From positions 84,436-148,435 of the forward strand of contig JAGNLJ010000005.1 in the NCBI GenBank assembly GCA_017999645.1: 64,000 nucleotides of DNA, read 5' to 3'. Below the pieces are notes generated by a model. That model was not told where the DNA came from. It saw only the letters and a program-made list of their open reading frames with translations, and ran no database searches. Position numbers and translations under genes: made by a program. This stretch comes from Alphaproteobacteria bacterium. GTDB taxonomy: Bacteria; Pseudomonadota; Alphaproteobacteria; Micavibrionales; Micavibrionaceae. Shown in pieces: positions 16,441-25,761 of this stretch (position 1 is its first letter; the number at the start of each line of letters is the position of its first letter).

Positions 16441-19146
16441 ATGCGTAAAACAGCGCTGCAAACGGCGCCCCGAACGGGATTAAAGACTGCTGAAGACTTC
16501 GTTGCCGACGGCCACACGCCGGTCATGGCACAGTACCACGCGCTGAAGGAACGCCACCCGGGTGCCCTGCTCTTCTACCGCATGGGCGATTTCTACGAAC
16601 TCTTTTACGACGACGCCATTAAGGCCTCCGCTGCACTCGACATCACGCTGACCAAACGCGGCAAGGCGAACGGCGACGACATCCCTATGTGCGGCGTGCC
16701 GTTCCATTCCTGCGATCCGTACATTGCAAAATTGATCCGCGCCGGGTTCAAGGTCGCGATCTGCGAACAGACCGAAACACCGGAAGAGGCCAAGGAACGC
16801 GCCAAGCGTGAAGGCCGCCCCGCATCGAAGGCAATGTTGAATCGCGAGGTCGTGCGCATCATCACGCAGGGCACACTCACCGAAGACACGTTACTTGAGG
16901 CACGCGAGAATAACTACCTCGCCGCCCTCGCCGAAACCGGCGGCCAGTTCGGCCTCTCATGGCTGGACCTATCCACCGGCGCGTTCAACGTGCAGGCGGT
17001 AAAGAAAAATGAAGCCCTGACCGCACTCGAAAGAATAAATCCGAGCGAAGTTATTGTCTCTGACAAACTCCCTCTCCCTCCGGGAGAGGGTCGGGGTGAG
17101 GGACTTTTTACAATCCAGCCACATTCACTCTTCGACTCCGAAAACGCACGTATCCGCCTTGAAAAACTCTTCGGCGTCGGCACGCTTGAATCCTTCGGCG
17201 GTTTCTCCCGCGCTGAAATCGCCGCTGCCGGCGTGCTCATTGATTACGTCGAGCGCACGCAGGTCGGTAAAATGCCGTACCTGCAAAAACCGCAGCAGGT
17301 CGCGTCAGGATCAAATCTCGAAATCGACGCCGCCACGCGCCGTAACCTTGAACTCACCCGCACGCTTGTAGGCGAACGCCGCGGCTCGCTATTGGATATA
17401 ATCGACCGCACACTCACCGGCCCCGGCGCGAGGCTATTACAATCCTGCATTTCCGCGCCTCTCGCTGACGCCAACGAAATCAACGCCCGCCTCGACCGCG
17501 TCACAATATTCGTAAACAATTCAAATCTGCGCGACGATATCCGCGCCGAACTCAGGCAACTCCCCGACATGGAACGCGCCCTCGCGCGGCTAAATCTTGG
17601 ACGCGGCGGCCCGCGCGATCTCGTCATGATCCGGGACAGCCTCAAACAAACCGCCATGATCCGCAGCCTCCTGCAAACAAATCCGCAGGAACCGCTGGGT
17701 GCCATCACCAAAACACTCTCTGCCACACCGGAAATTTCCCGCCTGCAGGATATTTTAAAGCAAGCCTTGGTCGAGGAACCGCCCGCTCTCGCCCGCGACG
17801 GAGGCTTCATCGCCCCCGGTTATCACGCGCGGCTCGACGAACTCAAAACATTGCGCGACGACGCCCGCCGCCTTATCGCCACGCTCCAGACCAAATACCA
17901 GGACCACACCGGCATCGCGGGCCTGAAAATAAAATTCAACAACATGCTGGGTTACTTCATCGAGGTCTCCGCCAAAAACGCCGATTCCATGATGGTGAAG
18001 GCGTCCGACGGCTCCAACCCGTATATCCATCGCCAGACCATGGCCGGGGCCGTCCGCTTCACCACCCCGGAACTGGCAGAACTCGAACGTGACATAACAT
18101 CCGCCGCCGAAAAGGCTCTCGCTCTCGAGCTTGAGATGCTTGCGCAACTCACGGACGAAACGCGGAGCTGCTCCGAGGAGATTATTTCCCGTGCTAGCGC
18201 CCTCGCCGCCCTCGATATGGCCGCCGCTCTCGCCGATCTCGCGGTTGATCGTAATTACACACGGCCCATTCTCGATAATTATCTCACTTTTGAAATCAAG
18301 GGCGCGCGCCATCCCGTTGTAGAAGCTGCACTAAAACAAAACAGCCAAACCTTCGTCCCGAACGATTGCGACCTTAACGACACGCAGCGTCTCTGGCTGC
18401 TCACCGGCCCGAATATGGCTGGTAAATCAACTTACTTACGTCAAAATGCTCTAATCGTGGTTCTGGCGCAGGCCGGGTCATATGTTCCCGCCGAATCCGC
18501 TCATATCGGCATCGTCGACCGCCTCTTTTCCCGCGTCGGCGCGTCTGACGATCTCGCCCGGGGCCGCTCGACATTCATGGTTGAAATGGTTGAAACCGCC
18601 GCCATTCTGAATCAGGCCACAAACCGCTCCCTCGTCATCCTTGACGAAATCGGCCGCGGCACCGCCACCTTCGACGGCCTCTCCATCGCCTGGGCCTGCG
18701 TCGAGCACCTGCACGAAATTAATAAATGCCGGGGCCTCTTCGCCACCCATTACCACGAACTCGCCTCGCTCACGTCCAAACTCCCCTCCCTCTCCCCACA
18801 CTCGATGCAGGTCAGGGAATGGAAAGGCGACATCATCTTCCTCCATTCCGTCACCCCCGGCAGCGCCGACCGCTCCTACGGCATCCATGTCGGCAAACTC
18901 GCAGGCCTGCCCGAATCCGTCATTGCTAGAGCACAGGAAGTCCTCACCCTGCTCCAATCCGGCGAGCAATCCGGCGCGCTCTCGAAACTGGCCGACGATC
19001 TGCCGCTCTTCAACGCCAGCGCGAAGGCCCCGCCAAAATCCTCCCCGCTCGAGGAAAAAATAAATTCCATCGACGTTGACGCGCTTTCCCCGAAAGAAGC
19101 GTTGGATATCCTGTATGAACTCAAAACCCTCGGCCAGAATGATTAA
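16441..19146 (+). CDS. mutS: DNA mismatch repair protein MutS with an in-frame repeat insertion
   Basis: MutS recognises mismatches and recruits MutL. The 901-residue protein has the mismatch-binding FYRMGDFYELF at residues ~47-57, the lever and clamp domains, Walker A GPNMAGKSTYLRQ (~residues 657-669) and Walker B VILDEIGRGTATFDG. Residues ~210-222 (LPLPPGEGRGEGL) are encoded by a dispersed palindromic repeat (17070-17102) inserted in the connector region, with the frame kept. Its 3' end overlaps the next gene by 8 bp. Confidence 0.97.
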   Translation: MRKTALQTAPRTGLKTAEDFVADGHTPVMAQYHALKERHPGALLFYRMGDFYELFYDDAIKASAALDITLTKRGKANGDDIPMCGVPFHSCDPYIAKLIRAGFKVAICEQTETPEEAKERAKREGRPASKAMLNREVVRIITQGTLTEDTLLEARENNYLAALAETGGQFGLSWLDLSTGAFNVQAVKKNEALTALERINPSEVIVSDKLPLPPGEGRGEGLFTIQPHSLFDSENARIRLEKLFGVGTLESFGGFSRAEIAAAGVLIDYVERTQVGKMPYLQKPQQVASGSNLEIDAATRRNLELTRTLVGERRGSLLDIIDRTLTGPGARLLQSCISAPLADANEINARLDRVTIFVNNSNLRDDIRAELRQLPDMERALARLNLGRGGPRDLVMIRDSLKQTAMIRSLLQTNPQEPLGAITKTLSATPEISRLQDILKQALVEEPPALARDGGFIAPGYHARLDELKTLRDDARRLIATLQTKYQDHTGIAGLKIKFNNMLGYFIEVSAKNADSMMVKASDGSNPYIHRQTMAGAVRFTTPELAELERDITSAAEKALALELEMLAQLTDETRSCSEEIISRASALAALDMAAALADLAVDRNYTRPILDNYLTFEIKGARHPVVEAALKQNSQTFVPNDCDLNDTQRLWLLTGPNMAGKSTYLRQNALIVVLAQAGSYVPAESAHIGIVDRLFSRVGASDDLARGRSTFMVEMVETAAILNQATNRSLVILDEIGRGTATFDGLSIAWACVEHLHEINKCRGLFATHYHELASLTSKLPSLSPHSMQVREWKGDIIFLHSVTPGSADRSYGIHVGKLAGLPESVIARAQEVLTLLQSGEQSGALSKLADDLPLFNASAKAPPKSSPLEEKINSIDVDALSPKEALDILYELKTLGQND
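17070..17102. repeat. Palindromic repeat, family R, copy 1, inside mutS
   Basis: Perfect 9-bp arms CCCTCTCCC (17070-17078) and GGGAGAGGG (17082-17090), followed by tcggggtgaggg. A second copy with the same arms and the same ggtgaggg tail lies at 58989-59042. The insertion keeps the mutS frame and adds no stop codon. Confidence 0.9.
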
Positions 19147-20035
19147 ATCCATCCTCGAAAATATCGGCAACACGCCGCTCATCGAACTCGAGCCCGGCAT
19201 TTACGCCAAGTGCGAACAGTTCAATCCCTCCGGCAGCATCAAGGCGCGCATGGCGCTTTACATGGTCGAGCGCGCGGAGAAAGAGGGCCTGCTCAAGCCC
19301 GGCTACACGATTGTTGAATCCACTTCGGGTAATACAGGCAACGCGCTTTCCATGATCGCCGCCGTGCGCGGCTACAAAATGGTCGTTGTAATTCCAAACG
19401 GCTACAGCACCGAGCGCACGCGCATCTCGCGCGGCTTCGGCGCCGAAGTCCGCTTCGTCGGTGATTTTCAGGTCAACGAAGCCCGCGAGGAAGCCATCCG
19501 CCTCGGGCGCCAGGACGGCTGGTGGTGCCCCCAGCAATTCGACAATGAATGGAACGTTGAGGAAAATCGCGAATGGCTCGCCAAGGAAATCATCGATCAA
19601 CTCCCGAAAGGCCTCAAACTCGACGCCATCGTCCAGGGCGTCGGCACCGCCGGCACGCTCATCGGCCTTGCGCAGGGCCTGCGCCGCGATCACAATCCAG
19701 ACCTCAAAGTCTTCGCGATGGAACCCTCCGAATCCGAAACGCTGCAATGCTGCATCGTCTGCAAACATAAGATCGAGGGCATCTCCGATGGCTTCATCCC
19801 CACCATCTACGAACGCCACCGCCACGAAGTCACCGAAATCGTCTCCGTCGACAGCACCATCGCAATAGAGGAAGCCAAAAAAATGGCGCGGGAAAAAGGA
19901 TTGTTCGTGGGCCCATCCTCCGGCGCCAATTACTGGGCCGCGCGCGAAGTAAAGAAAAAATATCCTGAAATAAAAAATATCCTCACCCTGCTCTGCGACA
20001 CCGGCGAGAAATATCTTTCAATGATGTATGCATGA
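19139..20035 (+). CDS. PLP-dependent cysteine synthase-family protein
   Basis: A 298-residue fold-type II PLP enzyme of the O-acetylserine sulfhydrylase/cystathionine beta-synthase family. The PLP lysine sits in PSGSIKARMA (GSVKDR in most OASS), the substrate loop is STSGNTGNAL, and the phosphate-binding loop is GVGTAGT. A cysteine pair CCIVCKHK near residue 207 is unusual. It is one of three such genes here (also 32890 and 38889). It starts 8 bp inside mutS and ends in an ATGA overlap with the AT-rich gene downstream. Its exact reaction is uncertain. Confidence 0.85.
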   Translation: MIKSILENIGNTPLIELEPGIYAKCEQFNPSGSIKARMALYMVERAEKEGLLKPGYTIVESTSGNTGNALSMIAAVRGYKMVVVIPNGYSTERTRISRGFGAEVRFVGDFQVNEAREEAIRLGRQDGWWCPQQFDNEWNVEENREWLAKEIIDQLPKGLKLDAIVQGVGTAGTLIGLAQGLRRDHNPDLKVFAMEPSESETLQCCIVCKHKIEGISDGFIPTIYERHRHEVTEIVSVDSTIAIEEAKKMAREKGLFVGPSSGANYWAAREVKKKYPEIKNILTLLCDTGEKYLSMMYA

Positions 20036-20802
20036 CTGAAAGATATATATTTCATGGTTTAATTTTACCTGAACGGGCGCGGATGGGACTCAGCATCAAT
20101 GCTCCTGAAGGAATATTCTTGGGACCAAACAATGAGATTAAAATAATCTCCCTCAATTGCGACTTATCAAAATTTTTAATCGAGTGCGAAAATAAAAATC
20201 CACAAGCCATAAATTTAAAAGGTTTAAAAACCATAATAGAAGGATTTATGAGATTAGTTGCTGATATGTACGGGTTTACTGTTGCATGCGGCTACGATGT
20301 AGAAGTAACTGAAGCTTATAATTTAGATAGCAAAAAATATTACATCCTCGGCGTTCATGAAAATATTTTCGATGACCCAACTATAAATAGCTTAACCAAT
20401 GACGGTACGCCGCACCCGGATGCGCCAAGTCATTCAGATATAATAAACGTCGCTCGCACTCACCAAGAACTAATCGTTGCTTTATCCGACTTCCGTAAAG
20501 CAATCAAAGACCCTGATTTTTCAATTTTCCACTGTTATCGGGCATTAGACAGCCTCAAATATGCTGCTCCCATAAAAAAAGAAACAAAACAATGGGAATG
20601 GCTTTATTCAAATATAAACCTTTCGAAGAAAACTAAAGATAAACTTTCAGCCTTAGGTGGCGGCGAACAAAGGCATGGAAAAGTTAATCCTACCAGTTGG
20701 GAAGATAGAAAATTTGCCATGCTAATTGCATGGGAGGCAATTCGACGCTTTGTCTTCCTTTATACTGATCCTGAAAAAATTAAAGATTTAAAAGAAATAT
20801 AA
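20032..20802 (+). CDS. Unknown AT-rich gene, possible HEPN-like C-terminus
   Basis: I do not recognise this 256-residue protein. It is markedly richer in A and T, and in AAA/ATA/TTA codons, than its neighbours, suggesting transfer. The C-terminal ~100 residues look helical and end with GEQRHGKVNPTSWEDRKFAM then a hydrophobic AWEAIRRFVFLY; an Arg-His pair followed by a long helix recalls HEPN-type or Abi-associated proteins. That resemblance is inference only. There is no signal peptide. It begins in an ATGA overlap with the OASS-like gene, so it uses that operon's message. Confidence 0.7.
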   Translation: MTERYIFHGLILPERARMGLSINAPEGIFLGPNNEIKIISLNCDLSKFLIECENKNPQAINLKGLKTIIEGFMRLVADMYGFTVACGYDVEVTEAYNLDSKKYYILGVHENIFDDPTINSLTNDGTPHPDAPSHSDIINVARTHQELIVALSDFRKAIKDPDFSIFHCYRALDSLKYAAPIKKETKQWEWLYSNINLSKKTKDKLSALGGGEQRHGKVNPTSWEDRKFAMLIAWEAIRRFVFLYTDPEKIKDLKEI

Positions 20803-20811
20803 ATCATACAC

Positions 20812-21687
20812 CTAAGGCGTCAGGCGCAGATTCTCGCTGAGCAGGGCCAGGCATTCAACATTAAATTCATCCATAATTTCGTTCGCAAAATCACCGATGC
20901 TCAGCTCCGGGTTATGCAGCAATGGCATAAGATCGACGGCCAGCACACCCGCCTTTACTTTGGGGTCGCGCGGGCGCGCCCATGCCACATTGGAAAATTC
21001 ACGCCATAACGTTGCGTCGTTAGGCTTCCTCTCCTCGTCAATCTGTGACGCATGACAACTAATGAGATTATGTTGTATCTCCGTAAATCCCGTAACATCC
21101 AGGAATTTTTTCCGCCCTTTCGGCAACCAGCCCAGATCGCCCCAAACTTCACATCCATATAATTCCCGCGGCTGTTCTACACAGGGAAGACTGCGAAGCG
21201 CTTCAATTGTCGCACGCATAACGGCCACATTCGTTGTATATTCATCAAACGAGCTATGCATGTATATGACTTGCGGCTGCACTTTAGACACAATTCCAGA
21301 AATTTCCTTCACGAGCGCCCTGCTCGGCTCCGTATTCGGGTCTTGAATGTCAGCGCCTCTATAAAGCAAATTATGTTGGAGGGCATATTTACCGACTGCC
21401 GCCGCGATATTCTGTTCCCTGAGACGCTCCTCGATTATTTGTTCATCGCTCAAATCTTTGTCGCGCTCTCTTCTTGCAATATCCAATCCATCCGTCACCG
21501 TCACGCCGGTAAATCTTCGCTTCAAAAAATTCAAACTGATCCCGATACCCCGGATCGCAATAATCTCGAGATCACCCGGGTGCGCGCCGATACCGAGGCT
21601 GCCGTTGCGCGCAGATTCGATTGCCGCGTCCAGGCTCATCCCGTTGGGTATAAACTTCCGGCTTGTTATATCTTCCATATCGATCAT
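20812..21687 (-). CDS. PIG-L/LmbE-fold protein with degraded active site
   Basis: A 291-residue protein resembling PIG-L deacetylases of the GIGAHxDDLEI subgroup. The zinc/catalytic motif AHPDD reads AHPGD here: His36 and Asp39 are kept but the catalytic Asp is Gly38. The second motif (H-x3-D-x-H-x-D-H) reads H144...D148 then Tyr150, Thr152 and Asn153, losing the third zinc ligand. The downstream ELYGCEVWGDLGWLPKG region is well conserved with the subgroup. It is likely catalytically altered or inactive, which is inference. The gene converges on the AT-rich gene and is divergent from the barrel protein. Confidence 0.78.
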   Translation of the reverse strand: MIDMEDITSRKFIPNGMSLDAAIESARNGSLGIGAHPGDLEIIAIRGIGISLNFLKRRFTGVTVTDGLDIARRERDKDLSDEQIIEERLREQNIAAAVGKYALQHNLLYRGADIQDPNTEPSRALVKEISGIVSKVQPQVIYMHSSFDEYTTNVAVMRATIEALRSLPCVEQPRELYGCEVWGDLGWLPKGRKKFLDVTGFTEIQHNLISCHASQIDEERKPNDATLWREFSNVAWARPRDPKVKAGVLAVDLMPLLHNPELSIGDFANEIMDEFNVECLALLSENLRLTP

Positions 21688-21863
21688 GAGCCTATCACTA
21701 TAGACATATTTTTATTATGTCAATCACGTGAACCTCTTATGACTTCCAAGATTAAAGTCCTAACGCACATCCCGCGCGGAACTATGCAGCCCAGCCGCCG
21801 TTCTTTCTTCAACGGGCAACCTTCGCGCACGCCCTCAACACTGAAAATTTTCGGAGTCCTCTC

Positions 21864-22490
21864 ATGCAAACAAAAACAATCCTCGCCGTCTCTGCGGCCC
21901 TCATCGCTCTCGCGCTTCCCTTCAATCCCGCCCACGCAGGCCCCTCGCACCATAACAGCGACACACTCACAGACCAGACCGGCCTTTATGTCGGCGGCTT
22001 CGGCGGCTATTCATGGACCGACGCCGACGTCGGCGCATCCGATGCCGACATCAACGGTGCCGATCTCGGCGTCTTCATCGGCTACACGCTCGACGCCTTC
22101 CTCGACCGCACCATCGGCATGGGCATCAACGGCGCGATCGAAGCGCACTACGCCTGGTCGAACGCCGATGATTCAAACAGCACCGGCAGCACCGAGAAAG
22201 ACGATGAATGGGGCGTCAGCTTCCGTCCCGGCATGTCCTTCTTCAATTACGAACCGCTCGGCATCAAGCCTTACGCCATCCTCGGCTACCGCAATGCTGA
22301 ATTCGACAGCACCGTCGCCGGTGCAGGCCAGGAAAATCTCGACGGCTTCGAACTCGGGATCGGTACTGAACTCATTGCCTACGGCGATTACGGCGTCCGC
22401 CTCGATTACAGCCACGTCTTCTACGGCGAGGAAAACGGCATCGATGCCGACGAAAACGACCTCCGCCTCGGCGTCGCGTACCACTTCTAG
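21864..22490 (+). CDS. Outer-membrane beta-barrel protein
   Basis: A 208-residue protein with a signal peptide ([25 protein letters not shown]) and alternating amphipathic strands rich in Gly and aromatic residues: [80 protein letters not shown], and LRLGVAYHF with the C-terminal Phe needed for BAM insertion. This fits an 8-strand OMP_b-brl/Omp25-like barrel. It is preceded by 176 bp without a gene and followed by a strong terminator. Confidence 0.86.
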   Translation: MQTKTILAVSAALIALALPFNPAHAGPSHHNSDTLTDQTGLYVGGFGGYSWTDADVGASDADINGADLGVFIGYTLDAFLDRTIGMGINGAIEAHYAWSNADDSNSTGSTEKDDEWGVSFRPGMSFFNYEPLGIKPYAILGYRNAEFDSTVAGAGQENLDGFELGIGTELIAYGDYGVRLDYSHVFYGEENGIDADENDLRLGVAYHF

Positions 22491-22502
22491 CGAAAATATA
22501 AA

Positions 22503-22532
22503 AACAGGGCCCCGCTCGGGCCCTGTTTTTTT
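22503..22532. terminator. Bidirectional intrinsic terminator between the barrel gene and the small convergent gene
   Basis: Perfect stem AACAGGGCCC (22503-22512) with GGGCCCTGTT (22518-22527), 5-base loop, T-run on the plus strand and a matching A-run on the left, so it can serve both converging genes. Confidence 0.9.
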
Positions 22533-22550
22533 ATGCTTCAATGATAATGA

Positions 22551-22757
22551 CTACTCGGAAAGCATTCCGAGCGCCGCCATACGCTCGCTTGATTTCAATC
22601 TCAAAAACGCTGCCCTTGCATCCTTCACATCTTTCTCCGCGCCGCTCTCCGCTGCCTTTTTCAGGGCCAGCACAGTCGGGTGGTCGGGCTTGGTGATAAA
22701 AGCCAGGGCGCCAGCCAGCCTGCCCATCGTCTCGCGGTCTATTTTCAATTCAGACAT
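22551..22757 (-). CDS. Small cytosolic protein of unknown function
   Basis: A 68-residue, mostly helical protein (MSELKIDRETMGRLAGALAF at the start, then HPTVLALKKAAESG and DARAAFLRLKSSERMAAL). I place the start at 22757 because GAAGGGGG lies four bases before it. There are no cysteines, membrane segments or known motifs. The strong ribosome-binding site and the shared terminator support a real gene. Confidence 0.75.
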   Translation of the reverse strand: MSELKIDRETMGRLAGALAFITKPDHPTVLALKKAAESGAEKDVKDARAAFLRLKSSERMAALGMLSE

Positions 22758-22823
22758 GAAACCCCCTTCATAATATGCCGGCAACAATTATAATGGCTTC
22801 GCGCAACCGAAAGAAATTCAAAT

Positions 22824-24014
22824 ATGGCCTCCCCGCACATCATTATCATCGGCGCCGGCCCGGCAGGGCTCTTTGCGGCTGAAACGCTGGCCAAGGCGGG
22901 CCATAAAGTTGCAGTTTATGACCGCAAGCCCTCCGCAGGGCGCAAATTCCTGATGGCCGGACGCGGCGGGCTTAACCTCACCCACTCCGAGCCCATAGAA
23001 AAATTCATCACGCGTTATGGCACGGCCGGGCCGCATCTTGAACCGCTAATCCGCGCCTTCACGCCGGACGATCTCAGAAAATGGGCCGATGAACTCGGCC
23101 AGGAAACCTTTATTGGCTCGTCTAGCCGTGTCTTCCCGAAATCAATGAAGGCGTCGCCCCTGCTCCGCGCCTGGCTCGCCCGCCTTGAATCCCTCGGCGT
23201 TGAATTTCACCTCCGCGAAGAATGGCAGGGATGGGATCATAACGGCGATTTGATTTTCACCTCCGGCAAGGTCAAACCGGCCACCACGCTGCTTGCTTTG
23301 GGCGGCGCGTCATGGCCGTCGCTGGGGTCCGATGGCGGCTGGTACGAAATCCTTAAGGATAAAAAAGTCCCGCTCTCGGATTTCCAGCCCGCCAATTGTG
23401 GTTTCAATATTGAATGGTCTGGCATTTTCTCTGATAAATTTGCTGGCACACCACTCAAAAGCATTTCCATCACTCACAACGGAAAAACCGTTCCGGGCGA
23501 AATCATGATCGTAAAAAAAGGCGTCGAGGGCGGCTTGATTTATTCTTTCTCCCGCGACCTGCGCGATTCCAGTGACAAAATAATATCCATCGACCTTCGC
23601 CCCGGCCTTACACAAAACCAGATTCTCGAGAAATTCAAAACGCCGCGCGCGCGCAATTCTTTTTCCACCTATATGCAAAAAGCCCTCTCGCTCCCGCCTG
23701 TTGCTATCTCGCTACTGCGCGAAGTCTGTCGGGACGTTCACAATCTAGACAACTACGAACTCGCCGCGCTCATCAAAAATATTCCTTTAACGATTGGCGA
23801 ACCGTTTCCTCTCGCCCGTGCCATTTCGACTGCGGGCGGCATACAATTTTCTGCACTCGACGAAAATTTTATGCTGAAACACCTGCCCGGCGTGTTCGCC
23901 GCCGGAGAAATGCTCGACTGGGAAGCACCCACAGGTGGCTACCTGCTTCAAGCCTGCTTCGCTACCGGCTTCCATGCCGCGCAAAGTATATTGAATCAAA
24001 AACAGGGCCTTTGA
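22824..24014 (+). CDS. TIGR03862-family FAD-dependent flavoprotein
   Basis: A 396-residue flavoprotein of the HI0933/BaiN-like superfamily, TIGR03862 branch. The FAD-binding Rossmann motif is at the N-terminus (IIIIGAGPAGLFAAETLAKAG), followed by the diagnostic GRKFLMAGRGGLNLTHSE and a C-terminal FAD contact PGVFAAGEMLDWEAPTGGYL. The substrate is unknown for the family. The last codons overlap the terminator that follows. It is divergent from the small gene at 22757. Confidence 0.9.
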   Translation: MASPHIIIIGAGPAGLFAAETLAKAGHKVAVYDRKPSAGRKFLMAGRGGLNLTHSEPIEKFITRYGTAGPHLEPLIRAFTPDDLRKWADELGQETFIGSSSRVFPKSMKASPLLRAWLARLESLGVEFHLREEWQGWDHNGDLIFTSGKVKPATTLLALGGASWPSLGSDGGWYEILKDKKVPLSDFQPANCGFNIEWSGIFSDKFAGTPLKSISITHNGKTVPGEIMIVKKGVEGGLIYSFSRDLRDSSDKIISIDLRPGLTQNQILEKFKTPRARNSFSTYMQKALSLPPVAISLLREVCRDVHNLDNYELAALIKNIPLTIGEPFPLARAISTAGGIQFSALDENFMLKHLPGVFAAGEMLDWEAPTGGYLLQACFATGFHAAQSILNQKQGL

Positions 24015-24028
24015 GGCCCTGTTTTTTT
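24001..24028 (+). terminator. Intrinsic terminator overlapping a stop codon
   Basis: Stem AACAGGGCCT (24001-24010) with AGGCCCTGTT (24014-24023), 3-base loop, then seven T. The left arm encodes the last residues of the flavoprotein and the TGA stop lies in the loop and right arm. The arms nearly match those of the terminator at 22503. Confidence 0.9.
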
Positions 24029-24045
24029 AAGCTCTTAAATTAAAC

Positions 24046-24405
24046 TTACGTCGCAGCGTTGTTCACGAAATATTCGCGGCCCAGCGGCATGGCGACCGGG
24101 TTGATATTCGCAACCATGCGGTTCAACAAATCTTCGCTGACACCGAACTCAACACCGTGCTTGGACAGCAGGAAATCGAGCGTTGCCTGCGTTGGCTCTT
24201 TACCCCATCCGCGCAGCAACTCGAAACCGTATCCCGAAAAATTCGAGGACTCGCCCGCCACATAACGCTTCTTGAAATGACGGTAATTATACGGCTCGAT
24301 CGCTATGAACGCATGAAAATCGCGCCCTTGGTCTCTGCCGTGGCATAACGCCACAATTGAAAAACCGTTAGACGAAAATTTGAAACAACCTAAACCCTTT
24401 AACAT
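24046..24405 (-). CDS. Hypothetical protein, 119 residues
   Basis: I do not recognise this protein. It reads MLKGLGCFKFSSNGFSIVAL at the start, has an aromatic-rich middle (IAIEPYNYRHFKKRYV), and ends with LGREYFVNNAAT. No signal peptide or membrane helix is visible. I chose ATG 24405, preceded by GGAGAGAG at four bases, over an upstream ATG at 24438. It converges on the flavoprotein gene across the terminator at 24001. Confidence 0.7.
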   Translation of the reverse strand: MLKGLGCFKFSSNGFSIVALCHGRDQGRDFHAFIAIEPYNYRHFKKRYVAGESSNFSGYGFELLRGWGKEPTQATLDFLLSKHGVEFGVSEDLLNRMVANINPVAMPLGREYFVNNAAT

Positions 24406-24563
24406 TATACTCTCTCCGTTGGTTAGTGTGGTACCCATGGGTATTATTTTGCATAATACATGCCAAGATTAACTAGACTAAACCATTGTAAATACAAGAA
24501 TAATCTGCAATTCTAATGCAGGCCAAAGGCTGTTTTTGCCTACCCCCTCACTGGAGTTTAAGA

Positions 24564-25715
24564 ATGAGCGTCAAAGATTTCCTACCTGCCCTGGAGGCCA
24601 GTCTCAACGACAACAGTTTCGTGAAACTCTCACTCGGTAACTACAAGGGCGCTGAACCCTCCCTGAAAAACATCTACGTCCGCAAGATTTCGGTTAAGGG
24701 CACCGAAAAACTCAGCTTCACCTACAATTACAAAACCCGCGACATCGTCAAAAACCACGACGCCGAAAAAGCATTAGCGGAAATTCAGAAGCAGCTCAGC
24801 CATGGCTTCAACGCCGCCACGCTGCTTACGACCAAATTCGACCTCCAGCTTGAAAAAGGCAAAATCACCAAAAAGGCACCGAGCCAGACCGAACTCCCCT
24901 CCCTCGATCATGACCGCAAGAAAAAACGCCTCGTCGAAACCGAAGGGAAATTCTATCTCTACGCGCTGAACGTGACCGACGACAAAGGCAACATCCTCAA
25001 GAACGCGCAGGATAAATACCGCCAGATCGACAAATATGTTGAAATTCTCGGCGGCTTGATTGAAAAAATCCCGAAAGGCACGCTACATAACGTTGTCGAT
25101 ATGGGTGCGGGCAAGGGCTACCTCACCTTCGCGCTGCATGATTATTTAACGAACACACTTCAACTAAAAATCAAGGTCACCGGCGTCGAAATGCGCCCCG
25201 ATCTCGTCCGCCTCTGCAACGGTATCGCGCGTGATTCAAACCTCGCCAACCTCGAATTCGTCGATGGTACGATTCAAAAATACGACGCCACCGGCGCCAG
25301 CATTCTCATCGCCCTCCACGCCTGCGACACCGCCACCGATGACGCAATTCTTAAGGGCATCTCGGCAGGCGCCTCGCTCATCGTCGTCGCGCCGTGCTGT
25401 CACAAACAGATCCGCCGCGAAATGGAATCCGGCAAAAAGCAAAACGAGCTTGAAATCCTCACCCGCCACGGCATCTTCATGGAACGCCAGGCGGAAATGG
25501 TCACCGATGCCCTGCGCGCCCTCATCCTCGAATATTTCGGCTACTCCGTGAAAGTGTTCGAATTCGTCGGCGGCGAACACACACCCAAGAACGTCATGAT
25601 CGCCGCCACCAAATCCGGCAAAGGCCGAAGCCCCGAAATCCTCAAAAAAATCCGCGAAACGAAGGAATTCTTCGGCATTTCATCCCATTACCTGGAAAAG
25701 CTGGCCAAAATCTAG
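24564..25715 (+). CDS. SAM-dependent methyltransferase, METTL25/Methyltransf_32-like
   Basis: A 383-residue protein. Residues ~1-150 form an N-terminal region of unknown type; the catalytic domain starts near residue 175 with VVDMGAGKGYLTFALHDYL (SAM motif I), VTGVEMRPDLVRLCNGIA (motif II acidic residue), and LIALHACDTATDDAIL, then VVAPCCHKQIRREM. The HACDTATD and PCCHKQ pair is characteristic of the Methyltransf_32 family, whose bacterial substrates are not known. I start it at 24564; the upstream frame extension has no ribosome-binding site. Confidence 0.85.
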   Translation: MSVKDFLPALEASLNDNSFVKLSLGNYKGAEPSLKNIYVRKISVKGTEKLSFTYNYKTRDIVKNHDAEKALAEIQKQLSHGFNAATLLTTKFDLQLEKGKITKKAPSQTELPSLDHDRKKKRLVETEGKFYLYALNVTDDKGNILKNAQDKYRQIDKYVEILGGLIEKIPKGTLHNVVDMGAGKGYLTFALHDYLTNTLQLKIKVTGVEMRPDLVRLCNGIARDSNLANLEFVDGTIQKYDATGASILIALHACDTATDDAILKGISAGASLIVVAPCCHKQIRREMESGKKQNELEILTRHGIFMERQAEMVTDALRALILEYFGYSVKVFEFVGGEHTPKNVMIAATKSGKGRSPEILKKIRETKEFFGISSHYLEKLAKI

Positions 25716-25761
25716 AAATTTGCTTTTGGTTTAGGAAAACAATCCGTGCTAGAAATGCAGC

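Noticed and set aside
21256..22773. 505-codon open frame on the plus strand
   Set aside because: It is antisense to PIG-L and out of frame with the clear outer-membrane barrel gene; Ser/Thr/Ala-rich translation indicates a shadow frame.
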